Assembly: GCF_025999835.1 (NCBI RefSeq)
Contig: NZ_AP025628.1
Location: forward strand, 1,550,001 to 1,614,000
Length of the DNA: 64,000 nt
DNA from: Caldinitratiruptor microaerophilus
GTDB taxonomy: Bacteria > Bacillota > Sulfobacillia > Symbiobacteriales > ZC4RG38
Direction of reading: 5' to 3'
Shown: piece after piece, positions 1-7,843 of the stretch
How the letters are laid out: each line of letters opens with the position of its first letter
Numbering within the stretch: position 1 is the first letter of the stretch
Translations under genes and position numbers: made by a program
The notes under the pieces: generated by a model
The model's database searches: none
What the model saw: only the letters and a program-made list of their open reading frames with translations
What the model was told of the DNA's origin: nothing

Positions 1-94
1 GGAGGCCGCCCGGCTCCTGGGGATCAGCCGGCCCACCCTGTACCGGAAGATCCGCAGCTACGGCATCCGCCTCCCCCGTCCGCTCCGCGCGTGA
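1..94 (+). CDS. C-terminal end of a Fis-type (sigma-54 activator) regulator, partial
   Basis: Reading from base 2, the frame encodes a helix-turn-helix with the motif AARLLGISRPTLYRKI and ends at TGA 92-94. This is the usual C-terminal Fis-like DNA-binding helix of NtrC-type enhancer-binding proteins, so the rest of the gene lies upstream of the window. Only about 30 residues are visible, so the signal sensed and the target genes are unknown. It ends 18 bases before pabB and faces away from the H4MPT operon, whose other end carries a sigma-54-like promoter. A link between the two is only a guess. Confidence 0.75.
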   Translation, partial: EAARLLGISRPTLYRKIRSYGIRLPRPLRA

Positions 95-112
95 CCGCCG
101 GCAGGAGGCCCC

Positions 113-1654
113 ATGACCGACCTGATCTTCCTGCCCGTGCCGCTGCCCCCTACGCCCGAGGCGGCGCTCGACGCGCTGCCGGAAGGGCCGGGGCGCGTGC
201 TGCTGGAGAGCGCCGGCGGCCCCCCGGACATCTGTCGCCACTCCTTCGTCGCCGCCGCTCCGTTCGCGATCCTGCGGGGGCGCGGGCAGCGGTACACGCT
301 GGCGACCGCCCGCCGGAGCCGGCGCATCGCCGGCCACCCCTTCCGCATCGTCGAGAGCCTCCTGGCCGAGCTCGCGGGAGATCCCGGGCACCGCTCCTGC
401 GGGCTCGCCCCGCCCCTGGCCGCCGTCGCCCCGGGCGAACCCGTCCCGCCCTTCGCCGGCGGGGCGATCGGCTACCTGGCCTACGACCTGGGCCGTCAGG
501 TGGAGCGCATCCCGGTGCAGGCCCGGGACGACCTCGGGCTCCCCGAGCTGTGGCTGGCATGGTACGACGCGGTGCTGGTGGTCGACCACGTCCGCCGGGA
601 GGCGGCGGTCGTCGCCCGCCCCGTGCCCGGCCGCCCCGGGGCCGCGGTGCGGGCCGCCCGCCACCTGCGCGACCGGATCGAGCGCGCGGCCGCCGCCGGA
701 TGGCCACAGGCCGGACGGCCGGCGCCGAGGTCCGGAGAAGTGTCGCCCGGCCCGCCCGCGTCCGGCGTGGCCACGCCGTGCGTGCGCTCCACCTTCACCC
801 GGGCAGGCTTCGAGGCGGCCGTCCGCCGGGCCCGGGAGTACATCGCCGCCGGCGACATCTTCCAGGTGAACCTCGCCCAGCGCTTCTCCGCCCCGTGGGC
901 CGCCGGCGCCCGGGCGCTGTACCGGCGGCTGCGGGCGGTGAATCCCGCCCCGTTCTCCGCCTACCTGGACTGCGGCGACCTCGCCGTCGTGAGCGCCTCC
1001 CCGGAGCGGTTCCTGCGGGTCGACCCGGCCACCCGCCGGGTGGAGACCCGGCCCATCAAGGGGACGCGCCGCCGCAGCCCCGTGCCCGCCGAGGACCAGC
1101 GCCTGGCCGCCGAGCTCCTCGCCAGCGAGAAGGACCGGGCCGAACTGGTGATGATCGTCGACCTCGAGCGCAACGACCTCGGGCGCGTGTGCGAGTACGG
1201 CAGCGTGCGGGTGCCGGACCTCCGGCGCCTGGAGGGCTACCCCACGGTCTGGCACACCGTGGCCACCGTCGAAGGCCGCCTCCTCCCCGGCGCCGGGCCG
1301 GCCGCCCTGCTGGCCGCCACGTTTCCCGGGGGCTCGATCACCGGGGCGCCCAAGGTGCGGGCGATGGAGATCATCGAGGAGCTCGAGCCCGTCCGGCGGG
1401 GCGTGTACACCGGGGCGATCGGCTGGTTCGGGTGGGACGGCGCGCTCGACCTGAACATCGCCATCCGCACCTTCACCGTGGTGCGGGGGGAGGCGCACTT
1501 CCACGCCGGGGGCGGCATCGTGGCCGACTCCGACCCGGCGGCGGAGTACGAGGAGACGCTGGCCAAGGCGCTCGGGCTCCTGCGGGCGCTGAGCGCCACC
1601 GGGCCGGCCGGAAGCGAGGTGGGCGGCGACGAGCCGGTTCGTCTGGCTGAGTAG
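113..1654 (+). CDS. pabB: Aminodeoxychorismate synthase component I (PabB)
   Basis: Chorismate-utilising enzyme of 513 residues that aminates chorismate on the way to p-aminobenzoate. The C-terminal catalytic domain carries the family motifs in order: IFQVNLAQRF, ETRPIKGTRRR, VDLERNDLGRV, GGSITGAPK and AIGWFGWDG. The PIKGT motif fits PabB better than TrpE. The start ATG follows an AGGAGG site by 5 bases. The next gene resembles aminodeoxychorismate lyase, which supports PabB over anthranilate synthase. In this context p-aminobenzoate may feed both folate and methanopterin, because the beta-RFAP synthase encoded convergently at 2471-3460 uses it as a substrate. The glutaminase partner PabA is not in the window. 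Confidence 0.9.
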   Translation: MTDLIFLPVPLPPTPEAALDALPEGPGRVLLESAGGPPDICRHSFVAAAPFAILRGRGQRYTLATARRSRRIAGHPFRIVESLLAELAGDPGHRSCGLAPPLAAVAPGEPVPPFAGGAIGYLAYDLGRQVERIPVQARDDLGLPELWLAWYDAVLVVDHVRREAAVVARPVPGRPGAAVRAARHLRDRIERAAAAGWPQAGRPAPRSGEVSPGPPASGVATPCVRSTFTRAGFEAAVRRAREYIAAGDIFQVNLAQRFSAPWAAGARALYRRLRAVNPAPFSAYLDCGDLAVVSASPERFLRVDPATRRVETRPIKGTRRRSPVPAEDQRLAAELLASEKDRAELVMIVDLERNDLGRVCEYGSVRVPDLRRLEGYPTVWHTVATVEGRLLPGAGPAALLAATFPGGSITGAPKVRAMEIIEELEPVRRGVYTGAIGWFGWDGALDLNIAIRTFTVVRGEAHFHAGGGIVADSDPAAEYEETLAKALGLLRALSATGPAGSEVGGDEPVRLAE

Positions 1655-1694
1655 CGCCGGCGGCCTCGTCCCGGCGGAGGAGGCCGCGGTCTCC

Positions 1695-2501
1695 GTGCGG
1701 GACCGCGGCCTCCTCCTCGGCGACGGCCTGTTCGAGACGGCGCGGATCTACGCCGGCCGCGTGCCGCTCCTGGAGCGGCACCTGCAGCGCCTCCGCGAAG
1801 GGGCGGCCGTCCTGGGGATACCCGTCCCACGCGGGATCGAGGAGGCAGCCCTGCGAACCGTCGCCGCCTGCGCGGTGCGCGACGGGGTCCTGCGCGTCAC
1901 GCTCACCCGGGGACCGGGCCCCCGGGGCCTCGACCTGCCCCCGGAGCCCGCTCCCACCCTGCTCGTGCAGGTCGAACCCTTCGCCGGCCGGGCCCCAGAG
2001 CCCCTGCGCGCGGCCCTCGTCTCCCTGCGCCGGGACAGCCGCTCGCCCCTCACCCGCCTGAAGACGACGAGCAGTCTCGCCTCGGTGCTGGCCCGGGCCG
2101 AGGCGCGGGCGGCCGGCGCCGGAGAAGCCCTGCTCCTGAACACCGACGGCTTTGTGGCCGAGGGAGCGGCCACCAACCTCTTCTGGGTGCGGGACGGGGT
2201 CCTGCGCACGCCCGCCACCGCCGCAGGCTGCCTGCCGGGGATCGCCCGGGGGCTCGTCCTCGAGCTGGCCCGGGCTCTCGGCCTGCCGGTGGCCGAGGGG
2301 CTGTTTCCGCCGGACGACCTGGCCGCCGCGGACGAGGCCTTCCTCACCAGCGCCCTCCTCGAGTTGGCCCCCCTGGCCGGGGTCACCACGGCCCCGTCCG
2401 TGAGCGCCCCGTGGGAACGGGCGCCGCGCTGGCCGGCGCCCGGGCCCGTGACCGCCCGGCTGGCCGCGGCCTACCGGGAGTACACGACGTCCGTGGCCTG
2501 A
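1695..2501 (+). CDS. pabC: Aminodeoxychorismate lyase (PabC), fold-type IV PLP enzyme
   Basis: Converts aminodeoxychorismate to p-aminobenzoate and pyruvate. The product belongs to the branched-chain aminotransferase/PabC family: the motifs RDRGLLLGDGLFET near the N-terminus, RLKTTSSLASVL with the PLP lysine, and EGAATNLFWV are visible. The start is uncertain. GTG 1695 is the first standard start in frame, but the frame upstream (from about 1629) still encodes family-like sequence (FVWLSSAGGLVPAEEAAVSV). Translation may therefore begin at a non-standard codon such as CTG 1644, overlapping the end of pabB. The 3' end overlaps the convergent beta-RFAP synthase gene by 31 bases. Confidence 0.85.
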   Translation: MRDRGLLLGDGLFETARIYAGRVPLLERHLQRLREGAAVLGIPVPRGIEEAALRTVAACAVRDGVLRVTLTRGPGPRGLDLPPEPAPTLLVQVEPFAGRAPEPLRAALVSLRRDSRSPLTRLKTTSSLASVLARAEARAAGAGEALLLNTDGFVAEGAATNLFWVRDGVLRTPATAAGCLPGIARGLVLELARALGLPVAEGLFPPDDLAAADEAFLTSALLELAPLAGVTTAPSVSAPWERAPRWPAPGPVTARLAAAYREYTTSVA

Positions 2502-3460
2502 GGCCATCGCTCGACCACCACGGCGGCCCCGCCGGGGCTCACGGCAGTGACGAACGCCCAACCGCCCTGCGGCCAGGCCTCAAGCACCCGCCGGGCGGCT
2601 GCGGCGATGCGGCGGGCGGCCCCGGGGCTCTCCGCCAGCCCGAACAAGGCCGGCCCCCAGGAACTCTGGCCGGCGGCCCACGCCCCGGCGGCGCGCATCG
2701 CCCGCGCCAGGCGCTCGCCCAGCGGATGGCGGTAGCGGCCGCCCTGGACGGGGGCGAAGTAGTCGCCCACCCGGGCCTGGATCACCTCCAGGGCGGCCCC
2801 CACCCCGGCGACGTCGCCCGCCCGGAGGGAGGGCAGGAGGAGGCGGTCGATGGCCGCGGTGATCGCCTCGACGTCCGCCCGCTCCATCGGGGGCAGGTCG
2901 GCGAAGGCGCGCGCCTCGTCCGGTCCGGCGAAGCCCGAGGCGCCGCCCGGGATGGCGACCACGAACCGCCAGCGGGCCGGCACGTCGAGCCGGACGGCCG
3001 GCGGCTCGGCCCCGGCGCGGTAGAGCACCAGGCCGCCCCCGGCGAAGGTCTCGGTGCCGACGCGGGTCCGCTGCGCCCGCCCGACGAGCGGCGCCAGTTC
3101 CCGCGGCCCGGCGCCCACCCCCCAGAGGCGGGCCACTGCCACGGCGGCGGCGAGGTCGATCTGCGTGCCCGACCCCAGCCCGACGTGGGACGGGATGTCC
3201 CGCACCACGGCGAGCGCCGCGCCCGCCCCGGGCGCACACCGCTCCGCTACCGCGCGCGCCGCCCCCAGCGCCCGCTCCGCCTGCGGCCCCGAGGCGGTGA
3301 GGTCTCGCGCCGGACGGGCCACCACCTCGGCCACCGGCCGGCGCAGGGCGACCCCCAGCCCCCCGAAGCCGCCCCCCGGCAGCGGGAAGATCCCGAGGTG
3401 CAGGCGGGCCGGCGCCCGCACCCGCACGGAGGCCGCGCCGGCAGCTGCCCCGGGCCTCAC
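2471..3460 (-). CDS. mptG: Beta-ribofuranosylaminobenzene 5'-phosphate synthase (methanopterin biosynthesis)
   Basis: GHMP-kinase-fold enzyme, 329 residues, that joins p-aminobenzoate to phosphoribosyl pyrophosphate with loss of CO2, the first committed step to the aryl side of H4MPT. Visible family features are APARLHLGIF at the N-terminus, IPSHVGLGSGTQIDLA (the GHMP loop), RTRVGTETFAGGGLVLY and GQSSWGPALFG near the C-terminus. GTG 3460 overlaps the stop of mfnB in a GTGA arrangement, which implies translational coupling and fixes this start. It is the last gene of the H4MPT operon. The pabBC genes running toward it supply its substrate. Confidence 0.9.
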   Translation of the reverse strand: MRPGAAAGAASVRVRAPARLHLGIFPLPGGGFGGLGVALRRPVAEVVARPARDLTASGPQAERALGAARAVAERCAPGAGAALAVVRDIPSHVGLGSGTQIDLAAAVAVARLWGVGAGPRELAPLVGRAQRTRVGTETFAGGGLVLYRAGAEPPAVRLDVPARWRFVVAIPGGASGFAGPDEARAFADLPPMERADVEAITAAIDRLLLPSLRAGDVAGVGAALEVIQARVGDYFAPVQGGRYRHPLGERLARAMRAAGAWAAGQSSWGPALFGLAESPGAARRIAAAARRVLEAWPQGGWAFVTAVSPGGAAVVVERWPQATDVVYSR

Positions 3461-4212
3461 CGGCGGACCCCGGAGACAGTCCCCCCGGCCCCGGAGACCA
3501 CCCCTGCCAGCGCCGAGACGAGCGCCCGGACCCGGCCCGGGTCGATCCGGCCGCCCAGGCGGTCCCCGCCCGTGCAGGCGGCTCCCCGCACGCCGGCGAT
3601 GTCCGGACCCAGCGCCGCGACGCGGGGAAGGTCGGCCGGCGTGAGCGAGCCGGCCAGGGCGCTCGTGAGCCCGTGCCGCCGGCACGCCTCGACGAAGGCC
3701 CGCGCGCGGGCATCCGTCATGTGGGCGAAGAGGCCGCCGGCGCCCTTGTGCAGGGTGTCGACCATGGCGCCCGCGCAGCCGGCGGCGGCCGCGGCGGCCG
3801 GCACGTCGAGGGGGTCGACCGCCCCTACCCGCGGGCCGTCGGCGTACGCGCACGCGATGAGGCGCACCCCGGGGGCCAGGTCCCGCAGCGCGGCCGCCAC
3901 GGCCGCCAGGAGCCGCCCGGCCGCCTCCGCATCTCCCGGGCCCCGGAGGCCGACCTTCACGTAGTCGGCGCCGAGGCTCGCCGCCCCCACCGCCGCCAGG
4001 GCGGCGGTCCCGGGGAGGTCGGGGAGGTCGCCCAAGGCGACGCTCAGGGCGACCCTTCCGGGCAGGGCCCGGCGGATCGCCCGCACGACCGCCGGCGCGG
4101 GGGCCCCCAGGGCGCCTTCGGCCGGGTTCTTGACGTCGACGATGTGGGCGCCGCCGGCGAGGGCCGCCGCCGCCTCCTCCGCATCCACCACGCTGACCAG
4201 AAGCCGGACCAA
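3457..4212 (-). CDS. mfnB: (5-formylfuran-3-yl)methyl phosphate synthase (methanofuran biosynthesis)
   Basis: DUF556/MfnB family, 251 residues, predicted to make the furan ring precursor of methanofuran from two triose phosphates. The TIM-barrel motifs LLVSVVDAEEAAAA, IVDVKNPAEGALG, ADYVKVGL and GAMVDTLHKG with the catalytic lysines are all visible. The start is TTG 4212, preceded by a GAGGAGGGGG stretch. The gene sits between the RimK-like ligase (15-base gap) and mptG (GTGA overlap). Its presence means this bacterium probably builds a genuine methanofuran-type carrier for the Fhc/Ftr complex encoded upstream. Confidence 0.88.
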   Translation of the reverse strand: MVRLLVSVVDAEEAAAALAGGAHIVDVKNPAEGALGAPAPAVVRAIRRALPGRVALSVALGDLPDLPGTAALAAVGAASLGADYVKVGLRGPGDAEAAGRLLAAVAAALRDLAPGVRLIACAYADGPRVGAVDPLDVPAAAAAAGCAGAMVDTLHKGAGGLFAHMTDARARAFVEACRRHGLTSALAGSLTPADLPRVAALGPDIAGVRGAACTGGDRLGGRIDPGRVRALVSALAGVVSGAGGTVSGVRR

Positions 4213-4227
4213 GCCCGTTCCCCCTCC

Positions 4228-5115
4228 TCACACGGCCCGCCGCCGGCCGAGCACGTGCCCGACCAGCACGTCCGCCACGTCCACCCCGGTCGCCTGCTGG
4301 AGCCCGCGCCACCCGGGGATGCCGTTCACCTCGTGCACCAGGACCCGGCCGCCCGGGGCCGGCAGGAGGTCGACCCCGGCGTGCTCGGCGCCGACGGCGG
4401 CCGCCGCCCGCACGGCCAGGTCGGCCCAGCCGGCGGGCAGGGCGAAGGGCACCGCCCGGCCGCCGGCGGCCACGTTGGTCTTCCAGCCCTCGGCCCGCCG
4501 CTCGATCGCCGCCACGACCTCGCCCCCCACCACCAGCGCCCGCACGTCCCGCCCGCCGTGCGGGACGAACTCCTGCATGTAGAAGACCGCCCCGATCCCC
4601 TCCCAGGCCCGCAGCACGCGGTACGCCGTGTCGGGGTCGGCGAGGCGCACCATGCCCCGGCCCTCCGACCCGAAGAGGGGCTTGAGGACCACGTCCCCCA
4701 TGGCGAGGAACGCCTCCATCGCCTCTGCGAAGCCCTGCACGACGCGGGTGGCCGGGGTCGGGATCCCCGCCTCCTCGAGGAGCGCCGAGGTGTAGAACTT
4801 GTCCACCGTCCGCTCCAGCGCGGCGGGGTGGTTCACCACCCGCACGCCGTGGCGCGCGAGCCGGTGCAGGGCGTCCATCCGGAAGACCACCTGCTCGAGC
4901 GACCCGGCGGGCAGTGCCCGCACCAGCACGGCGTCGTACGCGTCGAGCGGCGTCCCGCCCGCGCGCACCCCGGAGCTCCGGCCGCCGTCCCCCACGGCAG
5001 CGGCGATCGCCTGCACCGGCAGCACGTCGCACTCGACGCCGCGCCGCCCGCACGCGAGGGCGATCTGCGCGACGTGCCAGCTCGCCCTGCGGCCCAGGAC
5101 CGCCAGCCGGGCCAT
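4228..5115 (-). CDS. RimK-like ATP-grasp ligase of the H4MPT operon
   Basis: ATP-grasp protein of 295 residues related to RimK and to archaeal MptN, which add glutamate to peptide-like acceptors. Visible features are VDKFYTSALLEEAGIPTP (start of the ATP-grasp fold), VLKPLFGSEGRGM (nucleotide-binding loop), WKTNVAAGG and VHEVNGIPGWRGLQ, the Mg-binding end with the E-x-N pair. RimK-like genes are regular members of bacterial H4MPT clusters. Glutamylation of H4MPT or methanofuran is therefore the likely role, but which carrier it modifies cannot be read from sequence. The gene lies 12 bases after mch and 15 before mfnB. Confidence 0.8.
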   Translation of the reverse strand: MARLAVLGRRASWHVAQIALACGRRGVECDVLPVQAIAAAVGDGGRSSGVRAGGTPLDAYDAVLVRALPAGSLEQVVFRMDALHRLARHGVRVVNHPAALERTVDKFYTSALLEEAGIPTPATRVVQGFAEAMEAFLAMGDVVLKPLFGSEGRGMVRLADPDTAYRVLRAWEGIGAVFYMQEFVPHGGRDVRALVVGGEVVAAIERRAEGWKTNVAAGGRAVPFALPAGWADLAVRAAAAVGAEHAGVDLLPAPGGRVLVHEVNGIPGWRGLQQATGVDVADVLVGHVLGRRRAV

Positions 5116-5127
5116 GGCCCACGCCCC

Positions 5128-6096
5128 CTACCCGGCCCCGGCGGCGCCGAAGAGCGAGCGCCGCAGCAGGTCGGGGTCGGTGGCGCCCGCCGCGAACGTG
5201 CGCCCCGTGCGCGTGCTGGTGAGGGCCACGGCGGCGGGGCTGAAGAGGAAGGGGTCGACCCGGTAGAAATCGCCCCGCTCCCGGAAGATCTCGGCGAAGG
5301 GGCGGCCGTGGTCGGGCGAGGCGCCGGAGGGGAGGCGTGCGGCAAGGCGGGCGAGGTCCTCGTCGGGGGCGTCGACCAGGAGGGCCACGCGGCCGCCGTA
5401 GAGGAGGCAGTCGTTCGTGCGCCCCATGGCGGTGAGGTCGTCCGCCGCCACGGGGGCCACGGGGGCGGTGCCCCAGGCCGCGCGCACGCGGGCCGGGTCG
5501 AGGCCGAGGACGCCCAGCTTGTGGAGCGCGGTCTCCACCACCCGGGCGGCCACCTGGACGGCTCCGGCGGCGCTGGCCGTGCGGGCCACCAGGATGGTCA
5601 GCGCGCCCGGCTCCACCCCGCAGCGGCGGGCGATGGCCGCCACCGCCGCCGGGGGCGGCAGCGCCGGCGCCTCCAGGGCGATGAGCGCCTCGCCGGGCGC
5701 CTCGGCGACGGGATACCGGTCAAACAGCGCCTCCACCCGCGCGAGCGCACGGCCGGGTCCCGACGCCATGGCGGAGAACCCCGCCTCCCGCAGCGCCCAA
5801 CCGGCGTACTGCGCCAGGAGGCAGGCCTCGAGGGGGCGGTCGGTCACGACCTGTACCCCGGGCAGGTGGAGGCCGCCCTCGGCCCACGGCACCAGGGTCA
5901 CGGAGCCGAGCCCGGCCATGGTGGCCTCGGCGAAGAGGCGGCCGGCCTCGAACCCGCCCGGGGCCCGCACGCCGCAGTCGAGCACCTCGGCGCCGGCCAC
6001 CTCGTGGCGCTCCACCCCCAGGGCCTCGGCCCGCTCCGCCAGCGCCGCCGCCCGGGCGCGGGCGCGCCGGTTCAGGTTCAGCCCTCCCCCGCCCAC
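5128..6096 (-). CDS. mch: Methenyl-H4MPT cyclohydrolase
   Basis: Cytoplasmic enzyme (322 residues) that interconverts methenyl-H4MPT and formyl-H4MPT. Recognisable stretches are LNLNRRARARAAALAERAE at the N-terminus, AQYAGWALREAGFSAMASGPGRAL, and MGRTNDCLLYGGRVAL near residue 230, a strong Mch signature, followed by PFAEIFRERGDFYRVDPFLFSPA. GTG 6096 is chosen because GGAGGT lies exactly 6 bases upstream; it overlaps fhcC by 19 bases. Together with mtdB, ftr and fhcAC this completes the H4MPT arm from methylene to formate. Confidence 0.92.
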   Translation of the reverse strand: MGGGGLNLNRRARARAAALAERAEALGVERHEVAGAEVLDCGVRAPGGFEAGRLFAEATMAGLGSVTLVPWAEGGLHLPGVQVVTDRPLEACLLAQYAGWALREAGFSAMASGPGRALARVEALFDRYPVAEAPGEALIALEAPALPPPAAVAAIARRCGVEPGALTILVARTASAAGAVQVAARVVETALHKLGVLGLDPARVRAAWGTAPVAPVAADDLTAMGRTNDCLLYGGRVALLVDAPDEDLARLAARLPSGASPDHGRPFAEIFRERGDFYRVDPFLFSPAAVALTSTRTGRTFAAGATDPDLLRRSLFGAAGAG

Positions 6097-6896
6097 ACGA
6101 GTACCTCCCCCCGGCCCCCGACGGCCTCGTCGCCGCTGTACAGGTGGTACGGACCTTCCGTTCGGCCCGGGGGCAGGGTCACGCCCAGCCCGGCCAGGTG
6201 CCGGAGGTAGAGCGGAACCCAGGGGGGCCGGAAGGTGCAGGCGTACCGCTGGGTCGGCAGCAGCTCGGCCTCGCCCGAGAGCACCACCACGCTGCCCCTG
6301 TGCATCCAGGCGCCGCTGCGGAGGCCGGGCCGGCCCCCGACGATCACCGTCCCCGCCGCCATGGCGAGCCCGGCGAAGTCGCCGGCGTCCCCCAGGACGG
6401 CGATGAGCCCCCGCGCCATGAAGGCGCCCACCTCGTTGCCCGCCCGGCCCCCGACGACGATGACGCCCCCCGTCATCCCCGTCGCCCCGCCGCGGTAGGC
6501 CGCCCCGACCAGGTGCCCCGCGTCGCCCCGCACCCGGATGAGGCCCCCGGCCATCTCGGCGCCCAGCCAGTCCCCGGCAGAGCCCTCCACGAGGATCTCC
6601 CCGCCCGCCATCCGGCTGCCGAGGTGCATCCCCGCGCCGCCGCAGATCTCGATCCGGCCCCGGGTCATGCCGGCGCCGATCCACTTCACGTGCGAGACGT
6701 CGCCCTCGATCCGCAGGACCCCGTCGCCGGCGTCCCCCTCGGCGGCGAAGAAGTCGCCCAGGCGGGCCGGCCGGTTCCCGTGCCAGACGGGGAGGGCCCG
6801 GACCGCGTCGGGGGAGAGCCCGGCGAGCCGCTCCGGAACGAGGCACTCGGCCTCGACGGGGACGGCCGTCCGGCCCAGGGGGGTGAGCGTCAGCAC
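6078..6896 (-). CDS. fhcC: Formyltransferase/hydrolase complex subunit C (FwdC-like)
   Basis: Structural subunit, 272 residues, of the complex that moves formyl from H4MPT to methanofuran and releases formate. Residues about 70-200 form the glycine-rich right-handed beta-helix typical of FwdC and the GltB C-terminal domain, with repeats such as MAGGEILVEGSAGDWLG, MAGGLIRVRGDAGHLVG and MTGGVIVVGGRAGNEVG. It overlaps ftr by 7 bases at its start and mch by 19 at its end, so the order is ftr-fhcC-mch with coupled translation. Length and fold match the bacterial FhcC family. Confidence 0.92.
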   Translation of the reverse strand: MLTLTPLGRTAVPVEAECLVPERLAGLSPDAVRALPVWHGNRPARLGDFFAAEGDAGDGVLRIEGDVSHVKWIGAGMTRGRIEICGGAGMHLGSRMAGGEILVEGSAGDWLGAEMAGGLIRVRGDAGHLVGAAYRGGATGMTGGVIVVGGRAGNEVGAFMARGLIAVLGDAGDFAGLAMAAGTVIVGGRPGLRSGAWMHRGSVVVLSGEAELLPTQRYACTFRPPWVPLYLRHLAGLGVTLPPGRTEGPYHLYSGDEAVGGRGEVLVWAGEG

Positions 6897-7843
6897 GGCA
6901 CCTCACCTGCCACGGCGGCGCGCAGGTCGATGCGGTACGGCCCCAGCTTCCCGCCGTAATTGCCGGCGGTGATGCGGAGCACCCCCGGCCGGCAGGCGGC
7001 CCGCACCCCCACCCGGACGGCGGCGGTCACCGCCTCCAGGGTGAGGCCGTCGACCACCACCTCGTACACCGCTCCCACCCCTTCCGGCAGGGCGGTGTCC
7101 TCCACCCGGGCCCGCAGGGTGGGGCAGAACCGGTGGTTCGTGGAGGCGGGCACGTGCCTGTAGCGGGAGCCGACCTTCGACCCGGCGCGGACGATCCCGC
7201 CCGGGAAAGGCAGGATCACCCCCGGCACCTGCTCCCGGATGGCCCGGACCGCCGCCGCGGCCGCCTCCAGCGCCGCCCCCTCGTCGGCCCCCAGCACGAG
7301 GAAGTTGCCGCCGCCGACGGCCGGCACCGCCCGGACCGCGTCCTCCACCAGGAACTCCCCGTCCATCACCGGGATGCGGTTGTACCGCCGCCCGCCGAGC
7401 TGCTTGGCGCTCTGGTACCCGTCGCCGAAGAGGCGCAGCGCCCGGCCGAGGGGCACGCGGCTGCTCCCGGCCGCGCCGCCGGCGTCCGCCGCGGGGCCGT
7501 CCCGGGCCGCCTCGCCGTCGCCGGCGAGGCCGTCGAAGCACGCCGTAGTCGGGCAGGTCATGATCGCCTGCCCCACCCGGCGGACGAGCTCCCGGGCCAG
7601 CGCCTCGCGGGTCGGGGCGAACACCAGGAAGCTCACCCCCGGGCGGCCGTCCGGGGTTTCCTCCACGGGCCCCTCCACCCCTGCCTCGGCTCCGCAACCG
7701 ATCACCGACGTGGCCATGCCGGTCGCCACCCGGGCGGCCGTCATCGCCCACTCCAGGTCCCGTGCGGTCACGACGAGCCGGGCCGCCCACATCGGGAACG
7801 CCTCGGCGAAGGTGTCCTCGACGGTCACGCCCTCGAGCTGCAT
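6890..7843 (-). CDS. fhcD: Formylmethanofuran:H4MPT formyltransferase (FhcD)
   Basis: Ftr-family enzyme of 317 residues that transfers the formyl group between H4MPT and methanofuran. Recognisable features are the N-terminal VEDTFAEAFPMWAARLVVTA, the segment VGQAIMTCPTTACFDGL, the middle LFGDGYQSAKQLGGRRYNRIPVMDGEF and the C-terminal ITAGNYGGKLGPYRIDL. There is a roughly 20-residue alanine- and glycine-rich insertion near residue 115 that I do not associate with archaeal Ftr. The gene overlaps fhcA by 19 bases upstream and fhcC by 7 downstream, matching the known fhc gene order. Confidence 0.93.
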   Translation of the reverse strand: MQLEGVTVEDTFAEAFPMWAARLVVTARDLEWAMTAARVATGMATSVIGCGAEAGVEGPVEETPDGRPGVSFLVFAPTREALARELVRRVGQAIMTCPTTACFDGLAGDGEAARDGPAADAGGAAGSSRVPLGRALRLFGDGYQSAKQLGGRRYNRIPVMDGEFLVEDAVRAVPAVGGGNFLVLGADEGAALEAAAAAVRAIREQVPGVILPFPGGIVRAGSKVGSRYRHVPASTNHRFCPTLRARVEDTALPEGVGAVYEVVVDGLTLEAVTAAVRVGVRAACRPGVLRITAGNYGGKLGPYRIDLRAAVAGEVPC

